This document shows positions 44,243-59,194 of a DNA stretch of 64,000 nt, in pieces. The translations under genes and the position numbers were made by a program. Source of the stretch: Clarireedia homoeocarpa (taxonomy: Eukaryota; Ascomycota; Leotiomycetes; Helotiales; Rutstroemiaceae); the NCBI GenBank assembly GCA_001465935.1, contig LNKV01000005.1, positions 124,001 to 188,000 on the forward strand, in the 5' to 3' direction. The notes below the pieces were generated by a model, which saw only the letters and a program-made list of their open reading frames with translations, searched no databases and was not told where the DNA came from. Numbering within the stretch: the stretch's first letter is position 1; the number at the start of each line of letters is the position of its first letter.

Positions 44243-47200
44243 GTATGTACTATTTCGCAAAATTTCAATTTAAAAAAGTGGTTATCCTCCGGAAGGATTT
44301 TTTGTTTTGGCTTGGGTGCGGATGTTTATTTAGTTTGTCTTACTTTTGGTAAAAAAAGTTTTCTCCTAAAGAACTTGATTACATCAGCATTAGTCGGATG
44401 TCGAAGCTTTCTGTTCGTCCGGGACTGCCGTCTAAACTTTTTTCATTTCGGTTTGATTACAGGAGAAAGGAGTAGGGGTCCATGTTTAAGGTTGACTAGG
44501 ACCCGGCGGCTTTTGTCGCAATCTTTGTCTTGAATGGGAGTTTTCGATTAGGGATAATTTAGCGTGCTCCCGGTAAAGAGAGATGGAGGACGGATTCGCG
44601 GTTCTAGATGACGGACGATGGACATTGATTTGGGTTAAGTCGTCCCTCTCCTCCCTGCCTTCGGACTCTTCAAGCCATAGTTTCTTTAAACTTCATACAC
44701 CGCTCCTCGTTGGTCATGTTTGAGGGAATAGCTTGTGTCTTACTCGTAGGATGCTGCCTCGTTCGGACTAATACGCCATATCCCTCCTGAGTCAGTGTGA
44801 ACTTGACTGCCGCTGAAACTCTGTTCTAGTCCTTTGGTCCAATTTTTTTTGCATACAGCAGAGCTAATTTTATCCTGATCTTCATGATCGGCGTTTCTAT
44901 CCGTGTCTAGATATGGTAAAATGCAAGAGCAGAGACGAATCGATATTTGTTATCTAGAGACATGGTATTGTAGAGACTTCGACTGAATATCTATTATGCC
45001 CCTCTTGGAAACCCGAGGGGTTATCTTCGATGCCATTGTCACCTAACTGTATGTATTTCCACATCGATACTTGAAATACATGATAGTAGTTCAATGATCG
45101 GCAATTATCACCTCGAACTCCCGCGATCTTCCTATTCTTCCATTGATGTGGATGCCGAAAGTTGTGCTACTTCCTGGAAGAGTAGGTAATACATCCTCAC
45201 TTGCGATGTCGAAAGATAATAGTCTATACGCTGGCGTTGAGTGGGAGCACTGCTTTTGAAGACTTAGTTTCAACTATCGTCATGGAGCATAGCATATCCC
45301 ACGAGATGCACTCTTGACAACGAAGTTGTGTGACGGTGGCGGTTGAAAATGGTGGTCATCTCTTGGCAACTTACGCGCGTTATCTGCTCTATGAACGTTC
45401 TTGTTATGGGATTATCATTAGCTATATTATCATCAGCTATATGTCCTGTATCACAGTCATTATGAAATGTAGTGGTGGAAATTTCGTAGTGGGAAGTCTG
45501 GATAAATGGTGGGATGTGTATGAACTCAACGATTGAGCATGTCACAGCATAAATCTTTCTTCGGAGGATTTTCAAGCGTGGACCATGGACGAGAGGGTAG
45601 AAATCTGCGGTTGTATGTGGATTGAGGTATTGGTATTATGACTTGAGTAGATAGAAGATTCAAGAAGAGTCGAAAAGCAGTATAGAGTTCATGTCAACGT
45701 CAGCAGAGAGAGAGAAAGGGTGTTTGATTCCCCGCTTGATCACATGTAAACTCTGTTATCAATTCTCTAAAATCCTGATCTCAGGTAATACAAGGACATG
45801 AAAAACGAGCGTCTTCTTGGGATAACAAGATAGAATATCCTCCACCACTCAGCAGATAATTACTAACCCGGATTGAAAGAGGGGATGGTAGTATTCAGAA
45901 AATGAGGATATATTATTCTTATTATTGATGTCATGAACTTGGCAGACCAAACCTTCATCACCGGTATATTTGAAAATTGAGTTCTCGATTCCTGATGCCG
46001 TCGGCCTTGCCGTCTTGCTCGCATATATCCCTTATAGTAGCGTCTGCAATCTAGCAGTAAGGGCACTACCCCGCAAAATGAATATGACAGATTGAATAAA
46101 AGAACCTACATGCTGTAGCTTCCTGCCCCCGTAATTATGACGGCTTCGTCTCTCGCCAGCAAAATTATCACATCTCAGCGTCTCCAGCCTTCTCCTTACA
46201 TTTAAAAAATCGCATGTAAACGGATGTCCCGAATAAGTATCCCATTCCCTCAGATATCATCTCAACGGCACAGTTTGAGGTTCCAGACATACACACCCAA
46301 TACATATACGCGTCTTACCACAAGAATCCAAAACCGCCATCCGCACCCCTCATTGGTCACGATAACGGCGCTCAGACGTTTCCCCGCATTTCAGGGTTAG
46401 ATCAACATCTTACGTCCTCATCCTCGCACGAAATTACACTTAACCAAGATATTGCGAACCTGTTCTATGCGTGGTTATCTTAGCACTTAATTTTGCCTTT
46501 CTGTTTATCTGGCTGTATGTATGAACAGTATAGTATGTACGAACATCATCATGTCCTCGTATTCCACCAAAGCATCCATCCACCCACGACACATCACCTC
46601 ATATCACCCACCCAAATCCATCCCCTCCTACTCATACTGCAAAGCCCGACCCTGCAGATCCCACCGCATACAGCAGACGTCGCCAAGAACAAGAACGCCA
46701 CTTTCTCGTTCTAGAGCAACGCCAAATCCTCACTAGAAAAATAATGCTTGATATTCGACCAATCACGTCTCTTCAACGTCATATTGTACCTCGTTTCCAA
46801 ACGGCTCGCTCCTTCTGGCAGGTATCACCTCGATTCAAGGCCTGATCTAGAAGTGAGGGTGTGTTGAACTGATCGGTCATTTTTCTCATTTTCTGCTTTT
46901 AGGTATGTGAATTGAATGCCAATGATTGTTCTGTTTTTCCCAGAAGCGCGGAAGACGGACATCCTGACTGCATATGTATGGTGTGTATGCACACATATGC
47001 AGAGGCGGTCGGACATAAATCGGTATGGCAAATGAATAGATTCGTGTGTGCCAATCACCTCTTCATTGATAGAAGGCAGTGAAAAAATCTAGTGGCAAAT
47101 ATGTCAAGGGGATGGTATATCGAGGCAAGTATAACCTCTCTAAGACCGATATCGTCTACTTCCCCCTTGATTATATCTCGGTAATATTAGGGGGCATTCA

Positions 47201-48084
47201 GCTAACCTGGCCATTTCTCTCACTTCAACGTTGCCGATTCCCGCGGACTACCACCAAAACAAATATCAAAGCACGCTATCGATGACTAACTCGCACTATC
47301 ACCTCTATGCATATTCAATCCAAGCAACCAATCAATTGTATATTAGCCATCAACCAATGTAATCTATCTTCCACCAGTTCCTATCAAACAACCACGGCAG
47401 TACTGTATCTTTCCCCTCTTACGGTACTACCACACGCTATGACAAACTACACCATCACACCACCGATCATTCCACAAATCACCTTTCTCTCCCCCTCTTC
47501 CGTCACACAAACCTATTCTACCGCATATTTAATGGCTTGCTTTAGGTAGTACCATGCATTCCGCACAATGCACTGCACTGCGAAATAACCTCTTTATTCG
47601 TCATACAATCTCAAAACAGTAAAATGCTTGCTTACACAGACAGGAAGACGGGTAGGACGACAACGAATATGCATGCATACATACGTGTCTGCAGAGAAAA
47701 GTGATGTAAGTAGGGTACTTACATGTACATGGCATAGCTTGGCATATGCGAGGTAGATGCGAGTCATTTGGTGACATGTGAGAGGGAGATGATTGTGGTA
47801 GTGAGGGAAGGGAATTTGATGTGGTACAGGCGGTAAAGGGAGAGAAGAGAGAAGGAGAGAGGGGATGGCATAGGAATAGGGAGGAAGAGCGAATAGAGAT
47901 ATGGAAGAGTAAAAGTAATGGGAGAGTATAGGTGATGTGAATTGAGAGATAGCAAGAGATAGCTAGAAAAAGAAAGAATGTATTAGTGAATATTCTTTGC
48001 AGTTCACTTGTTTGCAAGCAGAGAATAGGTGAAGTGGATAGAATGAGATATTGTATTTACCATCTCAGCTTACCAAACTTCACT

Positions 48085-48160
48085 ACACTATGATCGCCAA
48101 CCCACATTATGATCACCAACCTACATTATGATCACCAACCTACATTATGCTCACCAAACC
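48085..48160. repeat. 19-bp tandem repeat, four copies
   Basis: Four 19-bp units, the middle two identical (ACATTATGATCACCAACCT) and the outer two diverged by a few bases. Confidence 0.9.
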
Positions 48161-50930
48161 AGACTCACCTTATCCTCGAACCGCACCACGTTCACTACAT
48201 CACCAAATCTCCTCCGAACCCCCTGCTTCTCCTACTCTCTTTCTCTTCTCATTCCCCTCTACCCCTTTAGAAACTCAACACCCAACAACTATCCTATACC
48301 AAACCCCAGAATCTAGCTCCCCCAGCGCGTAGTCACGCTATCCCTCACTCACGCTCCGCACTCACCAGATCCTCCCTTCACCACCAAGTACTCTCCCCCA
48401 AAGCCTAATCCCGTTCAAAAAGCAAGCGTACGTATACATAGCGAACGATTCCAAACTTCACTCAAACTGCGCCTCCCACCTCGTGCTCTCTTCCTCTTTA
48501 TAAAAGTCTCACTTGACTTTCCCGCCTGCTCCTTAACTCCTCCTATTCCTCCCGAATTCCTGCCTTACCTTACTCTTCTCATCTTACCTTACTTTACCTT
48601 ACCCGCCACAGCCACAGCTCACACCATTCCACCCCACTCTCCCCAACCCAGCTCAACCCAGCGCTTAACTTATGGTCCAAGCCCTCGCTCCCTCCCATCC
48701 CCCTACCCACTCCAACCAAACCACAAAGAAAAGAAAGAAAAAATTTAACGCAAATCACGGGATCGCGTTCCATGCGACCCGGATCGGAAATCTCCAAATC
48801 GTCAATGGTACCTGGCGATAGATTAAAGTTGTATGATTATTGCGTGCAGACCGTGGAAAGTGGAGAGCTAGGGTGGGGGGTTTTGAGTAATAGTCAGCGT
48901 GAAAATGGAAGTGGAAGGACTTGGCGTCAAAATACAGAATGAAATGGATGAAATGGATGAAATGTTGGTGTTTCAGAGGCTTCTGGAATGAATGAGATCA
49001 ATGCATGGATGAAGGCATGGGATATTGTAGAACTGGGGATTGTTTGTAAAAGTGAGTGATTTATGGAGGGAAGCTTGGTGGGTAAGGAGCGAGTAAATGC
49101 TTGGATTCAGCAAGCGCTTTTCCGTGCGTACACAGCGTGTATCGACTTACTGTCGTGAGTTAGAACCCCAGGTAACTCGATACCAAACACGAAATTCACA
49201 GCCTCCCAGCGAGGCCAAAAGCACAAACCTGTTGTCCTCTGGCCACCGGGTAGCTGATCGTTCAAAATCGCGGACCTTCAGGTCAACGCTCGCTGCCCGG
49301 TAGCCAGCCCAGCTAACCCGTACCGCTACGGACCAATTCTCTCACCATATTGCCGGTCGTCGTTACATCACCGTCCGAATTCCTTTCCGCTCGGCCGGCC
49401 GCGATGTGCTCGAGGATTCCAACAGCTAGGCTAAGCATTCTTCTTAGGTATGTGTATATCGTGCTGTACAGTCCAGTACAGCCCACAAATCACATGTGTA
49501 CTGTAACCAGCGACTATAGTTTGAATGTGGAGAACCATGTATTTGTCTAAAGAAGGAAGGAGGAAAGCGCTTAACTTGAGGAATATTTGTCGATCGGGAG
49601 CGCTGAGTTGAGCAAGGCAAGTGGAGAACTTCTATTTCGATCGTAAGGAGATATGGGGTTCTCGGTATGAACGGCGCTTATCGTACTGTAGTCTGTATTG
49701 TATCCTTCCTTCTCCTCTCTTTCTCTCCTCTCTTGGTGATCCAACCATGTAGAGACTTGAAACGTGGGAGAGAATAGCATAGCATAGAATTGCACTGCCG
49801 GTACCAGCATTGCGGGGTAACCATGCCATACCGTCCCAGAAACTTCCCGTCGCCATCTTGGCAACGTTTCGCAGCTGATCAAATAATAGGCACCAGAACC
49901 ATAATATTCATGAGTGAGGTCACGATAATACTTTCCTTGACCCACCAACCCAACCTCGACCCGCCCATCGCTTGCTCGCTCGACCCCATTGTATCCATCA
50001 ACCCTTAGCCCTCCCGTCTGTCCGTCACCACGGCATCAACCAGGCCCTCCCTTCCCATAGAAAGCCGGGGAAAACATAAACAAGAAGAGCATCATCTAAA
50101 CCCACAAGCAAACCTATATCCCAACCCGAGGCCTCCCTCCCGAGTCTAAAAATATGATCACTTGACGAAGGAAACGAGTTAAACATCCTAACGTAATCTA
50201 ATTCATCCAGAAAGCTATCTCGCCACAAGCCAGACCAGACCCTGCCATAGGTACCGTACCTGTACCATGCCATGCCATGCACGCCCAGTAAGGAGCAAGT
50301 GAGTAGAGCGCCGAGGAAGTAAACCATCTCCACCTCTCGCCCCGCAAGCCAGGCGACCAAAAATCCGGGGAAATAAAATAAAATAAAATATACAACTAAA
50401 AAGCCCTCACGTCATTTCACAATAGGAAGTAGGCTAGAAAAGGGAACTGGGTATTTTTTCCCCCCCTCCAATTTCTTCAATGCCACAACCTTCCAAGACC
50501 CACGCCGCAGTTCAGGCTCAAAGAGCAGAGCGTCAACAATGAGGCTGAGCGTCTATGTTCCTGTTGGTGTTTTGGGATTCCATTTCGCCCGTATGCGGTT
50601 AAGAGAAGGTAGAAGGAAAGAAGAATAGCCTGGAGTGGGTGGGAAGAGAAAATGCGGGGTAAAGAGAGTTTAAAGATCCTTCGCTCTTCGAGGGAAAGTA
50701 TTTTGTTTTAGTGTGGCGAGCTAGAACGAGAGAGAGGTAAGGAGATGTAAGATTACATAGAAGGAAGGAGAGCGGAGACAGGATGTGGATATCAACGAAG
50801 CTATGCTTTGGTTGAATTGTTACTAGGATTTTGATACTTCAAGATAGATAGGTAGATAGGGACTCGAGAGGAGTGGAGATGGTGGCTGTAAAGCAACGTA
50901 AGAAGACAGAAATAGAAAACATAGAGTTGG

Positions 50931-50962
50931 CAGCTGAGTTTATTGACAGCTGAGTTTATTGA
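50931..50962. repeat. 16-bp direct duplication
   Basis: CAGCTGAGTTTATTGA occurs twice head to tail with no mismatch. Confidence 0.9.
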
Positions 50963-52512
50963 CGAGTTATGTATATATGTCTGTATGCACTACGCCGTAC
51001 TGTTTTGAGTAAATAAGTCCGCAGTTCTTCGGTACAGGTGTTGGTAGGTAGGACGAAGAGAAGGTTGCACCTCGTAGGCAGTATTTTAGTTTAGCTGATA
51101 ACTTAGAAGCATAGAAAGGAAAGTGAGAGGGTAAAACGTGCTCAGTTATCAGTCGATGGAACGAATCTGAAATCTAAGCTTCATCCAAAGTTCCAAAGTT
51201 CCAAACTATGCTATGCTATGCTATACTATGCTTCTGTACTCGCCGAGTCAGGAAGCCGGTGTTGTGATGTGATACATAACCGACGGCAGATAGGAAAGAC
51301 GCTATACTATGTGTCTTGAATTGGTTTCGATTGCAACCAAAACGAATCAGCAAAAGCTTATCATGATTCCATTCAAACCCGAACCGCTTGATTCGATCAC
51401 ACTTCATGGAGATTCCATACGAACAGACAATCAATAAACCTATCCAGCCCACTCAGTACAACCGACCTGTCGACAGTGAGGTGAGCGCAGGACAAACCAA
51501 TTCAATATTGACTCACCAGGAATGTTGTATGCAGCCTTCAAACCTTCCCCTCCAAACAGCAGACGATAGAATAAACTTTTCATATGATCAATCCATCCAT
51601 CTATCCCTCCCTCCCAACTATCCCAACTTACTCTCGGCCAAATTGTGGGGTTTTCATGAACATCCACCACGATGCGATGCGATGCGATGCGAGCAGACAG
51701 CAGCACAGCATCACTCGCACAATGCGAATGCCGGCCGGGTCGGTACTGCTGGCTGGTTCCATCATGGAGAAGAAGGGCCGACAAGCCAACCCTTCTCCAC
51801 GGAGTACATACGGCCAAACGCAAAGTTCGGTTGGTGATGAATGGATCTGGCGTATAGTATAGTGCGTACTTGTTCGGAGGGAAGCCGGAAATCCGGGGGA
51901 TGGACAGATGGATTAAAACAGACGTCCCTGCTTGCATTGACTTGACCGGACTTACACGAGCCCTCAAAGTTTCATCACGAACATCCAAATCGGCTTTGTT
52001 TGTACAACATCCGTAAGGGGCGAGGACGACAACGACAACGACAACCAACGCACATCGGCGATAACGCCCTCTCACCTCACCTCACCTCACCTCACCTCCC
52101 CAATGCAGCTAGACCACCTTACCAGCATAAATCCAGTACAATAATTATCCTTACACCGTAATCTTCCAACTTTTCGCACAATTGCTCCCTCCTCACATCG
52201 AGATTTGAGAGTCTAGATCGGGTTGTTCTCCGTCTCATTGTTCCTGTACCTGTCCATCTGTCCATGTCCCATCTCTTCCTCCGCGTGACTTACTGCCAAC
52301 TCCCTCTTCCCGGTTTTCCTACAATCTCGTCGTTCCGTACCTAGATGTCGTACCTGATCGACGCCTTTCATTCAGATCTACTTGGTGGGTAAAGGAAAGG
52401 GAAGCCACCTAGCCAGCGAACAACTAGCAAACAAACCCCATCCTTACTGTACTGGCTTCACCGTTTTTTCTACGAGCACCATCTGAATCATCTGACGAAC
52501 TCATTCCTTATT

Positions 52513-52557
52513 ACCCTTATTCCCTTACTCCCTTACTCCCTTACTCCCTTACTCCCT
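52513..52557. repeat. CCCTTACT octamer array
   Basis: About five tandem CCCTTACT units in a pyrimidine-rich stretch. A CTCAC pentamer array lies 400 bp upstream at 52072-52098. Confidence 0.85.
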
Positions 52558-54302
52558 CTCGCCCCTCATCGCTCATCCTCGTAACCTCATCTTCCCCATC
52601 TCAGCTCATCCAAGCAAAAAAAAGCAAAAAGAAAGAATGAAATGAAAAAAAAGCAATGGCCGCAAATGACATCATCTCTTCTTGTTCAATTATCCACATC
52701 CACGTCCACATCCATATCCATATCCACTACCACCTCCACATCGAACCTCCACCCTCGTACGGAGTCATTCGTCTTCATTCCCAAAACGAGAAATCCTCCT
52801 CCTCCTCCGCTCCGTCCGTGAGCCGAGTTGAGTTGGATTCAATCTTCCCTCTCACTCCCACCCACTCACTCGCTCACTCATTCACAACAAAGTCCCCCCC
52901 ACTCACTCCTTCGCCTAGCCCCGTCTCGTCTCGTTTCAGCCCCACTCCACGCAATTGGTCCAGCCCAGCCCAGCAACTTTGCTGCAGGTGAGTGGGAGTG
53001 TGGCGCGAGCTATCCGAATCCGTGCTTTGGTTCGCGGACCAGTTAGAAGTAAAAGGAGAGGACCGTGCTGCAAACTCGCTCTTTCTCTTTCTCTCGCTCC
53101 AGTGTACAGTAAGAATGTCTCACTTCCTTGCCCCAACATTATCAATATTATCATTATTTATCATCAGCATAAGCATAATCCACAAAACAATTCCACCTCC
53201 AAAGGCAAAAAGGCAAAAAGGCGAAAAGGCGAAAAGGCGAGAAGCGAGACATTCAGATAAGGGTTTCCCTGACACTGAAACCCTTCTTTGGCGAGCCATT
53301 TCTTTCTGTTCTTCTCGTCTTCTAGCAACTAAAATATTTGGACTTCATTGGACTTCGATGGACAGCAGACAGTTCATCCCACATATCCCACCCTATCCCA
53401 TCTGGTCTTTTCTAGAAAGCACATAGAATCTCAGCTCTGTGCTCTGCTATTCGGTGAAGTCGCATCCACTTCGCTTGCTCATTTGATCAATCCAATCCAG
53501 CTGGCACCCAAGTTAGTTACTGTATGAAGTAACTTATGTATGATGACTTTTTCTCTCACTGTACAGGAGGATTCATTCGTTCTAGTACCCAAGCAGCCGC
53601 GTTCTAGATCTGCGCTTTCCTTGGTTTTTTCTCTCTTTCGTTTCTGAGACAGGGATAGGGATTAGGGTGGAGAGTCGTGATAAGGTGGGTAAAAGGGGTA
53701 GGGATGTCTTGGGCCAATGGAGGGATAGCATCGGGATATTTTTGGGCGCGCCGGGTTTGATAGAGTGAGTGAGTGGGTTGATTGACGGATGGCGATGAGG
53801 ATTGAAGGGAGAAAATCAAAATCGAGAAAGAGGATACTGTAGATAGATAACATGAGATGAGATGAGATGAGATGTGTATAATCATAATCAATCAATCACT
53901 CACTCAGTCATTTCCTTCACGAAATACCCAAATAAACGCTTTTCCTCATCCTGCCACCAACCAACCACCCACCCACCACAACCCACAAACAACAAACAGT
54001 AATGAAGATTCGTAAGAAGGCGATAACCACATGAAGCACTTTCTGTTTCTGATAGGGCGATTCCGGCACGCCTGCACGAAAAAAAAGAGATACAGTAAAA
54101 CCAACCCAACCAAACAATTGACTCAGTCAGATAGGTGTAAGATGTACGAAGGAGACTCAGATCGAGCTATTTACTTACTTACCTCCTCCTTCCTTCCTTT
54201 GCTGACCGTACGAAGTATAAAAGGTTTGAATCTTTTATGCTTTCCGTGTTGTGTTGTACGAAGCAAAGGAAGTAAGTAAGTAAGTATGGTTCACCGCTCT
54301 CT

Positions 54303-54369
54303 GATGCTATGCTATGGCTATGCTATGCTATGTATGCTATGCTATGCTATGCTATGCTATGCTATGCTA
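54303..54369. repeat. CTATG pentamer array
   Basis: Roughly twelve CTATG units with two small interruptions. A shorter array of the same pentamer lies at about 51206-51233. Confidence 0.9.
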
Positions 54370-54463
54370 GACAAACAGACAGATTGTGTGAGACGCGACG
54401 ATAAGTTATGAAGAGGCAAAGACAAAGAGGATAAGTGCTTATTAACTTGGCCGTCCAAATGAC

Positions 54464-54560
54464 TATGTATGTATGTATGTATGTATGTATGTACTTGTTT
54501 TTGTATTCGGTGTCCTATCCTATCAGTCAGTCAGTCAGTCAGTCAGGCAGTCAGTCCGTC
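54464..54560. repeat. ATGT and CAGT tetranucleotide arrays
   Basis: A seven-unit TATG run (54464-54492) is followed 30 bp later by an array of about nine CAGT units (54523-54560). A similar ACAT run occurs at 55152-55188. Confidence 0.9.
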
Positions 54561-56652
54561 AACCTTTTTACTTTTACCTCCCAGTACCGGACAGGACTCC
54601 GTACAACGCAGGGCAAGGGTATCCTACTCAGTCCGGAAGATTGCATGCAGTAGCTGTTTCCAAAGTATCCTCCTTCTTCTTCTTTCTGCTCTAGCTTGTG
54701 ATGATTCATCCATTTCCCTGTACTTGCTGTATGCTGCATCTAATCTATCCAAAGCAAACCAAACTGCCAGCTATTGCGGACGGCGGGACAGCAAACACAA
54801 GTACGAAGGGTCCTGGGAAGGAATCTGGAGAAGGGATGGGACAGGATAGCAATGCAAGCAATGCAAGCAGGCAGGCTGGCAGGCAGGCTGGCAAGCAAGC
54901 AGGCAAGCACAAGACAGGTTTGTACAGCAACCCCAAGTAAGCACTCCAGTCTGGAGTACATACAGTAAGTACATTTGCATAAAGACGGGAAGCGGGAGGG
55001 AAAAAGTTAATTTGCGTGGGAATGATCTGTTTTGATCCGTTTGTTTGTGGGATAAGATCATATAGAGATAGATTCTCGAGATCTTCCCCGCTTCTCTATC
55101 CATTATTGTATTCATTCACTTGCTTGTTTATTTGCTTCTTGATTCCCTGTTCATACATACATACATACATACATACGTACGTACGTATAGTAGAGTGTGT
55201 TCCCCGGAGGTTAACTCCTGCCAAATTATCGTATCATATCATAATCTCGAATGGTACAGCATAGGGAGATGCATACGGACTTCGGGGAAAGGCGACGGAA
55301 CGGGCGATGGGAAATAGATAACAGGATGGAGGGAAAGAAATAGGATGGATTTACCGATTGCCGAGCAAGCATAGATGTAGATGTCTGACTGCATTCTTGC
55401 GTGCGTCGTATGATCTTTTTTTTTTTTTGGCGCTGGATGGATGACGGGATAGGTTCATCGTCGGATTGATTTCTTGCGTGAGGTATCTGCGCCGTGCGCG
55501 CACTGTACTGTATCGGAGAACAAGCGAAAGGAGCTTTCGCTCTCAGACAGAAGGTCAAGTGACAAAGACCAGGACCAGGGCGGGACAGGGAAGATAGAGC
55601 TTGGGTATGGAAAAGCAAAATAACGTTAAGAATAATGAGGTCATCGTTTGTGTGATTTGATGGGTGAACCGACGTCAAATCCAACGGTCCTGCGAGGAAG
55701 GTCTAGAACGACATTGTCGGCGATGCGAGTGACGGTTCTGAATAGCTTCAACAACTGAAGGTTGAAAAAACCAAAAAGCCACACGCCCCGTCGCGGCGGA
55801 TCATCAGGTACAAATTGCTTTTTAACTTTCTCGGGGAGCACTGGACTGAGTAGTGTGGAAGTAATCGTCGATCAGGTTCAAGCGGGTTGGGTTCACGAGG
55901 TACGGCACAAAGGGGGAGGGAAATATTGTACCTGCCTTACTGTATGTAACGTCTGAGTAGCATTGACTTGTGAATGGTTGCTATTTGCCTAGCCAGGTCA
56001 GTAGGAAACTTGGTAGCAATCCCAACAGCATCGTGGATCGCGAAAATCTGATCAGATCTGTGAAATCGCGATGGCATGACCCCGGAACTGGTTGTGAAGG
56101 AAGAATAGGAAAGGGAAACGGAAAGGGGAAAAAAAGCTCCGTGGTGGTTTTGATACAATGTTGGTATAGGATGGATGGGACAGGATGGGACAGGATGCTG
56201 TTGGTCAATTCGGGGGTGGGGCTGCTTCTTGGGGGTGAGGTGAAGTGAGGTGAAGTGAGATGAGTGTAAGATGAGAGGTATATATCCCTGACTCGTTCCC
56301 AGCAGGGAATAGGGAGTTTTCCTCCTCATCCTTCTCTCGTCTTTGTACGAGGTACAGCCGTCACCATAGCAAGTCGCGTCGTCGCGACAATCGACTGAGA
56401 AAGAATGAGGTTGGAATGATGAAAATTCCGAGACATTTGGAAACAAGACAAGACAGCATCGGACATTGCGCCTTGTACTCGGCTGCCGTCTGGCGTTGTA
56501 CTGTACGGTACTGTATGGTACTGTACTGTACTTATCAGCGGAGATTACCTTGACCTCAACTCAACGCACGTTCCATATGCGAGAGAGAGATATGACGAAT
56601 GGATAGTTTGCTAAATGAGGATATAAAATGTGAATCATACGAGAGGTATGTA

Positions 56653-56786
56653 CGAAGTATATGTCCGAAGTATATATCCGAAGTATATATCCGAAGTATA
56701 TGTGTAGCGAAGAGCTCGAGCTTGTTTGAGAACACTTTCGTTTACTTTCGTTTACTTTCGTTTACTTTCGTTTACTCTCGTTTATT
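56653..56786. repeat. Two adjacent minisatellites
   Basis: A 14-bp unit CCGAAGTATATRTC repeats about 3-4 times (56653-56702). It is followed at 56736-56786 by five units of TTTCGTTTAC (10 bp). Confidence 0.9.
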
Positions 56787-58154
56787 TTGGGGGAGGGGGA
56801 CAGGGGTTGATCATTGCGGCGCGCGGGCGGGATGGATATTCATTCTTCTCAACAGATTCGAGTGCGGTTCGCCTGTTGTGTTTGATGAAAAGAGCTTGTT
56901 ATCAGCGTGCGTATCTTGCTTGTCTTGCTCTGCTCGGTGAGCGAGGTTCACACGCTGGTGGGTGTGTAGGCGAGCAAGTCGGATGGAAATTTGGTGGCGG
57001 GTGTGGTCGATGGATAGATTAGACGGATTATCAATAGCTTCAAGCTTCAATACTTACGATCCCGCCATCGTGGTGGCAATGCATTCCATTTCATTTGATT
57101 TGATTTCATTTCCTTTCCTTTCATTTGGATAACGTATTCCTTCCTTTCTGCAAAGACATGACCCCATCACTCGGCATCCGTCCAAACGCTTCCATCCTGT
57201 CAAGCCATTGGTAGATGTCACAGCAATAATCGCATCATATGCAATATCTGAGGTCAATTATACAGAGAGTATACGAGGCCCAAAGCTTGATACCTGGAAA
57301 TCCTCTCGCGCAAGAGTTGGGGTTGCGAGGTTCCCTTGTCGCTGAGAGGCTTACGACAAAATCCACACCAACATGGGTATTTGTACGGAGAACGTACCGC
57401 GCGCATGCCAACCGGGTACAGCCTACCTCTATTTCCGGAATGGAGTCTGCAGATGTGAGAATTGCAGATGAGAAGGTTGCAGGTGTACAGTACCAGTCTG
57501 CCAGTGAGAGGTACAACGTACAGAGAGGCGTCTGCAAATACAACGACTTTCTTGTGTCTCGCTTTGTGTTCGCAGGATGGCGAAGTGAAAGATGGCAAGG
57601 CAAAGGAAGTGAAGCAATTGGTAAATGCAGAAACTCTTATCGCAAACATGCTACTTTGGAAACCCGAGATCCGTGACTCCAACTCCGAGAACCTGCCGCT
57701 GGAGAGTAGAAAGTGTCGAATTTTGTTTATCAATGAAACCTGTTGCTTGCGAGAAGATCAAAGTTACTTTAGTACTGTGAGATGTATATGTACCTACCGT
57801 ATCCACACACCTTCATCTCACCAGAATAATATCGGCATTGGACTCTTCATGCCGTACGACTTCAACGAGATTATGTCGGTCAGCCACAATCTATAAAACC
57901 TACATGCGGATCTCATCCCCCCCCCCTCCAAGAGATAAGGGAAAGGGAAAAAATAAAAAAATAAAAAAGCAAGAGCGCAAAATGTCAGCACGCGCATATC
58001 GAATTGTCAGCAAACTGAGGCGAATAAACCTACGGTAGGTGTGTTATGTTGTGTGTGTGTGTGTGTGTGTTATGCACCCCGTCTGTTCCGTGTTCCGTTC
58101 CGACCCCCGGAGGTGCAAGGAGCAAACTTATCAAATCGTTACATAAAGTTACAA

Positions 58155-58264
58155 GAAAAGGCAAAGAAAAGGCAAAGAAAGGGCAACGAAAGGGCAACGA
58201 AAGGGCAACGAAAGGGCAACGAAAGGGCAACGAAAGGGCAACGAAAAGGCAACGAAAAGGCAAG
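58155..58264. repeat. 11-bp minisatellite, ten copies
   Basis: Ten head-to-tail units of GAAARGGCAAM (11 bp each, 110 bp in total). The six central copies are identical (GAAAGGGCAAC), with variants at both edges. A GT dinucleotide run precedes it at about 58050-58070. Confidence 0.95.
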
Positions 58265-59140
58265 CAAGTCGACGTTAAGATTTGCTCTTCATGTTCATGG
58301 GGTGGAGGGAAGAAAGATGTTTGCCTCCCCGCCCGCCCGGATCTCAACAAGCTGAGCAGAGCACCCGGGGATTGGATCGCCCTCAACGATCACTTCGTAT
58401 CCGAATGAAAATTTGCGACGTGCAAGGAAGAGAAGATGTACATCTCGCACCGTAAGATTTTCCTCCCTCCCACCTATCAAGCCTCCTTTGGCTTCCGACT
58501 ACGGATCTCGTCTGGAAGCCGGCAACCTTAATTGCCCATCTGGGCAGAGTAGAGTGGTAGTGAAGGTGGTTGAGAAACGGCTGGTGCATGAGAAATCTCT
58601 CGTCTTTCCTCCACAGGATTGATGCTTCCGTCTATCATTGGTTACCTTGACCCTTCCTTGGTCCTCAGTAACCTTGGAGATACAGAACCTAGTAGCCACA
58701 CAGCTATCGTACCAAAGCTTGATAGCTTCAAAGTATGCATTGAGCATCGCCAACTTTATTTCCCAATGTACTTGAAACTATTCCCCTCTGTTACTGGGGA
58801 TGCTTGAGTTTGCGGGTTAACGTAAAACCATCACGAATGGGTAGATAGGCACGCTGGACAGTACTGAGTACTGTCAGCGTACGCGGCACTTGGCTCTGAG
58901 CAAGAGATGGGAAATTGGACTCCTGGCTCGCCAACCCTTTGTTCTCTCTCCCCTCGCGGCGCTTCGTTGGTGAGAGCGAGATCATTGAGGAGATAAGTGT
59001 ACGATGGGTTTCTTCATCGACGATGTTGTACCCCTGTAATTGACGTTTGATACTCGATTACAAAGCGGATCCTTGAAAGGCATTTTACGCATTCTCTCCA
59101 TTCTCATCGAAATCCCCATATTTCCCTTTTTACGCACAAA

Positions 59141-59194
59141 CAATCGCTTCTTTACGGAGCTCACCAACAATCGCTTCTTTACGGAGCTCACCAA
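59141..59194. repeat. 27-bp perfect tandem duplication
   Basis: The 27-bp unit starting CAATCGCTTCTTTACGG and ending CTCACCAA occurs twice with no mismatch, suggesting a recent duplication. Confidence 0.9.

Noticed and set aside
49240..49330. tRNA-like B-box word (GTTCAAAATC) in a GC-rich patch
   Set aside because: No matching A box or acceptor stem pairing could be drawn; no convincing tRNA gene was found anywhere in the window.
57239..57733. Overlapping ORFs of 145-159 codons on opposite strands
   Set aside because: Both look equally random, and no domain or intron support favours either strand.
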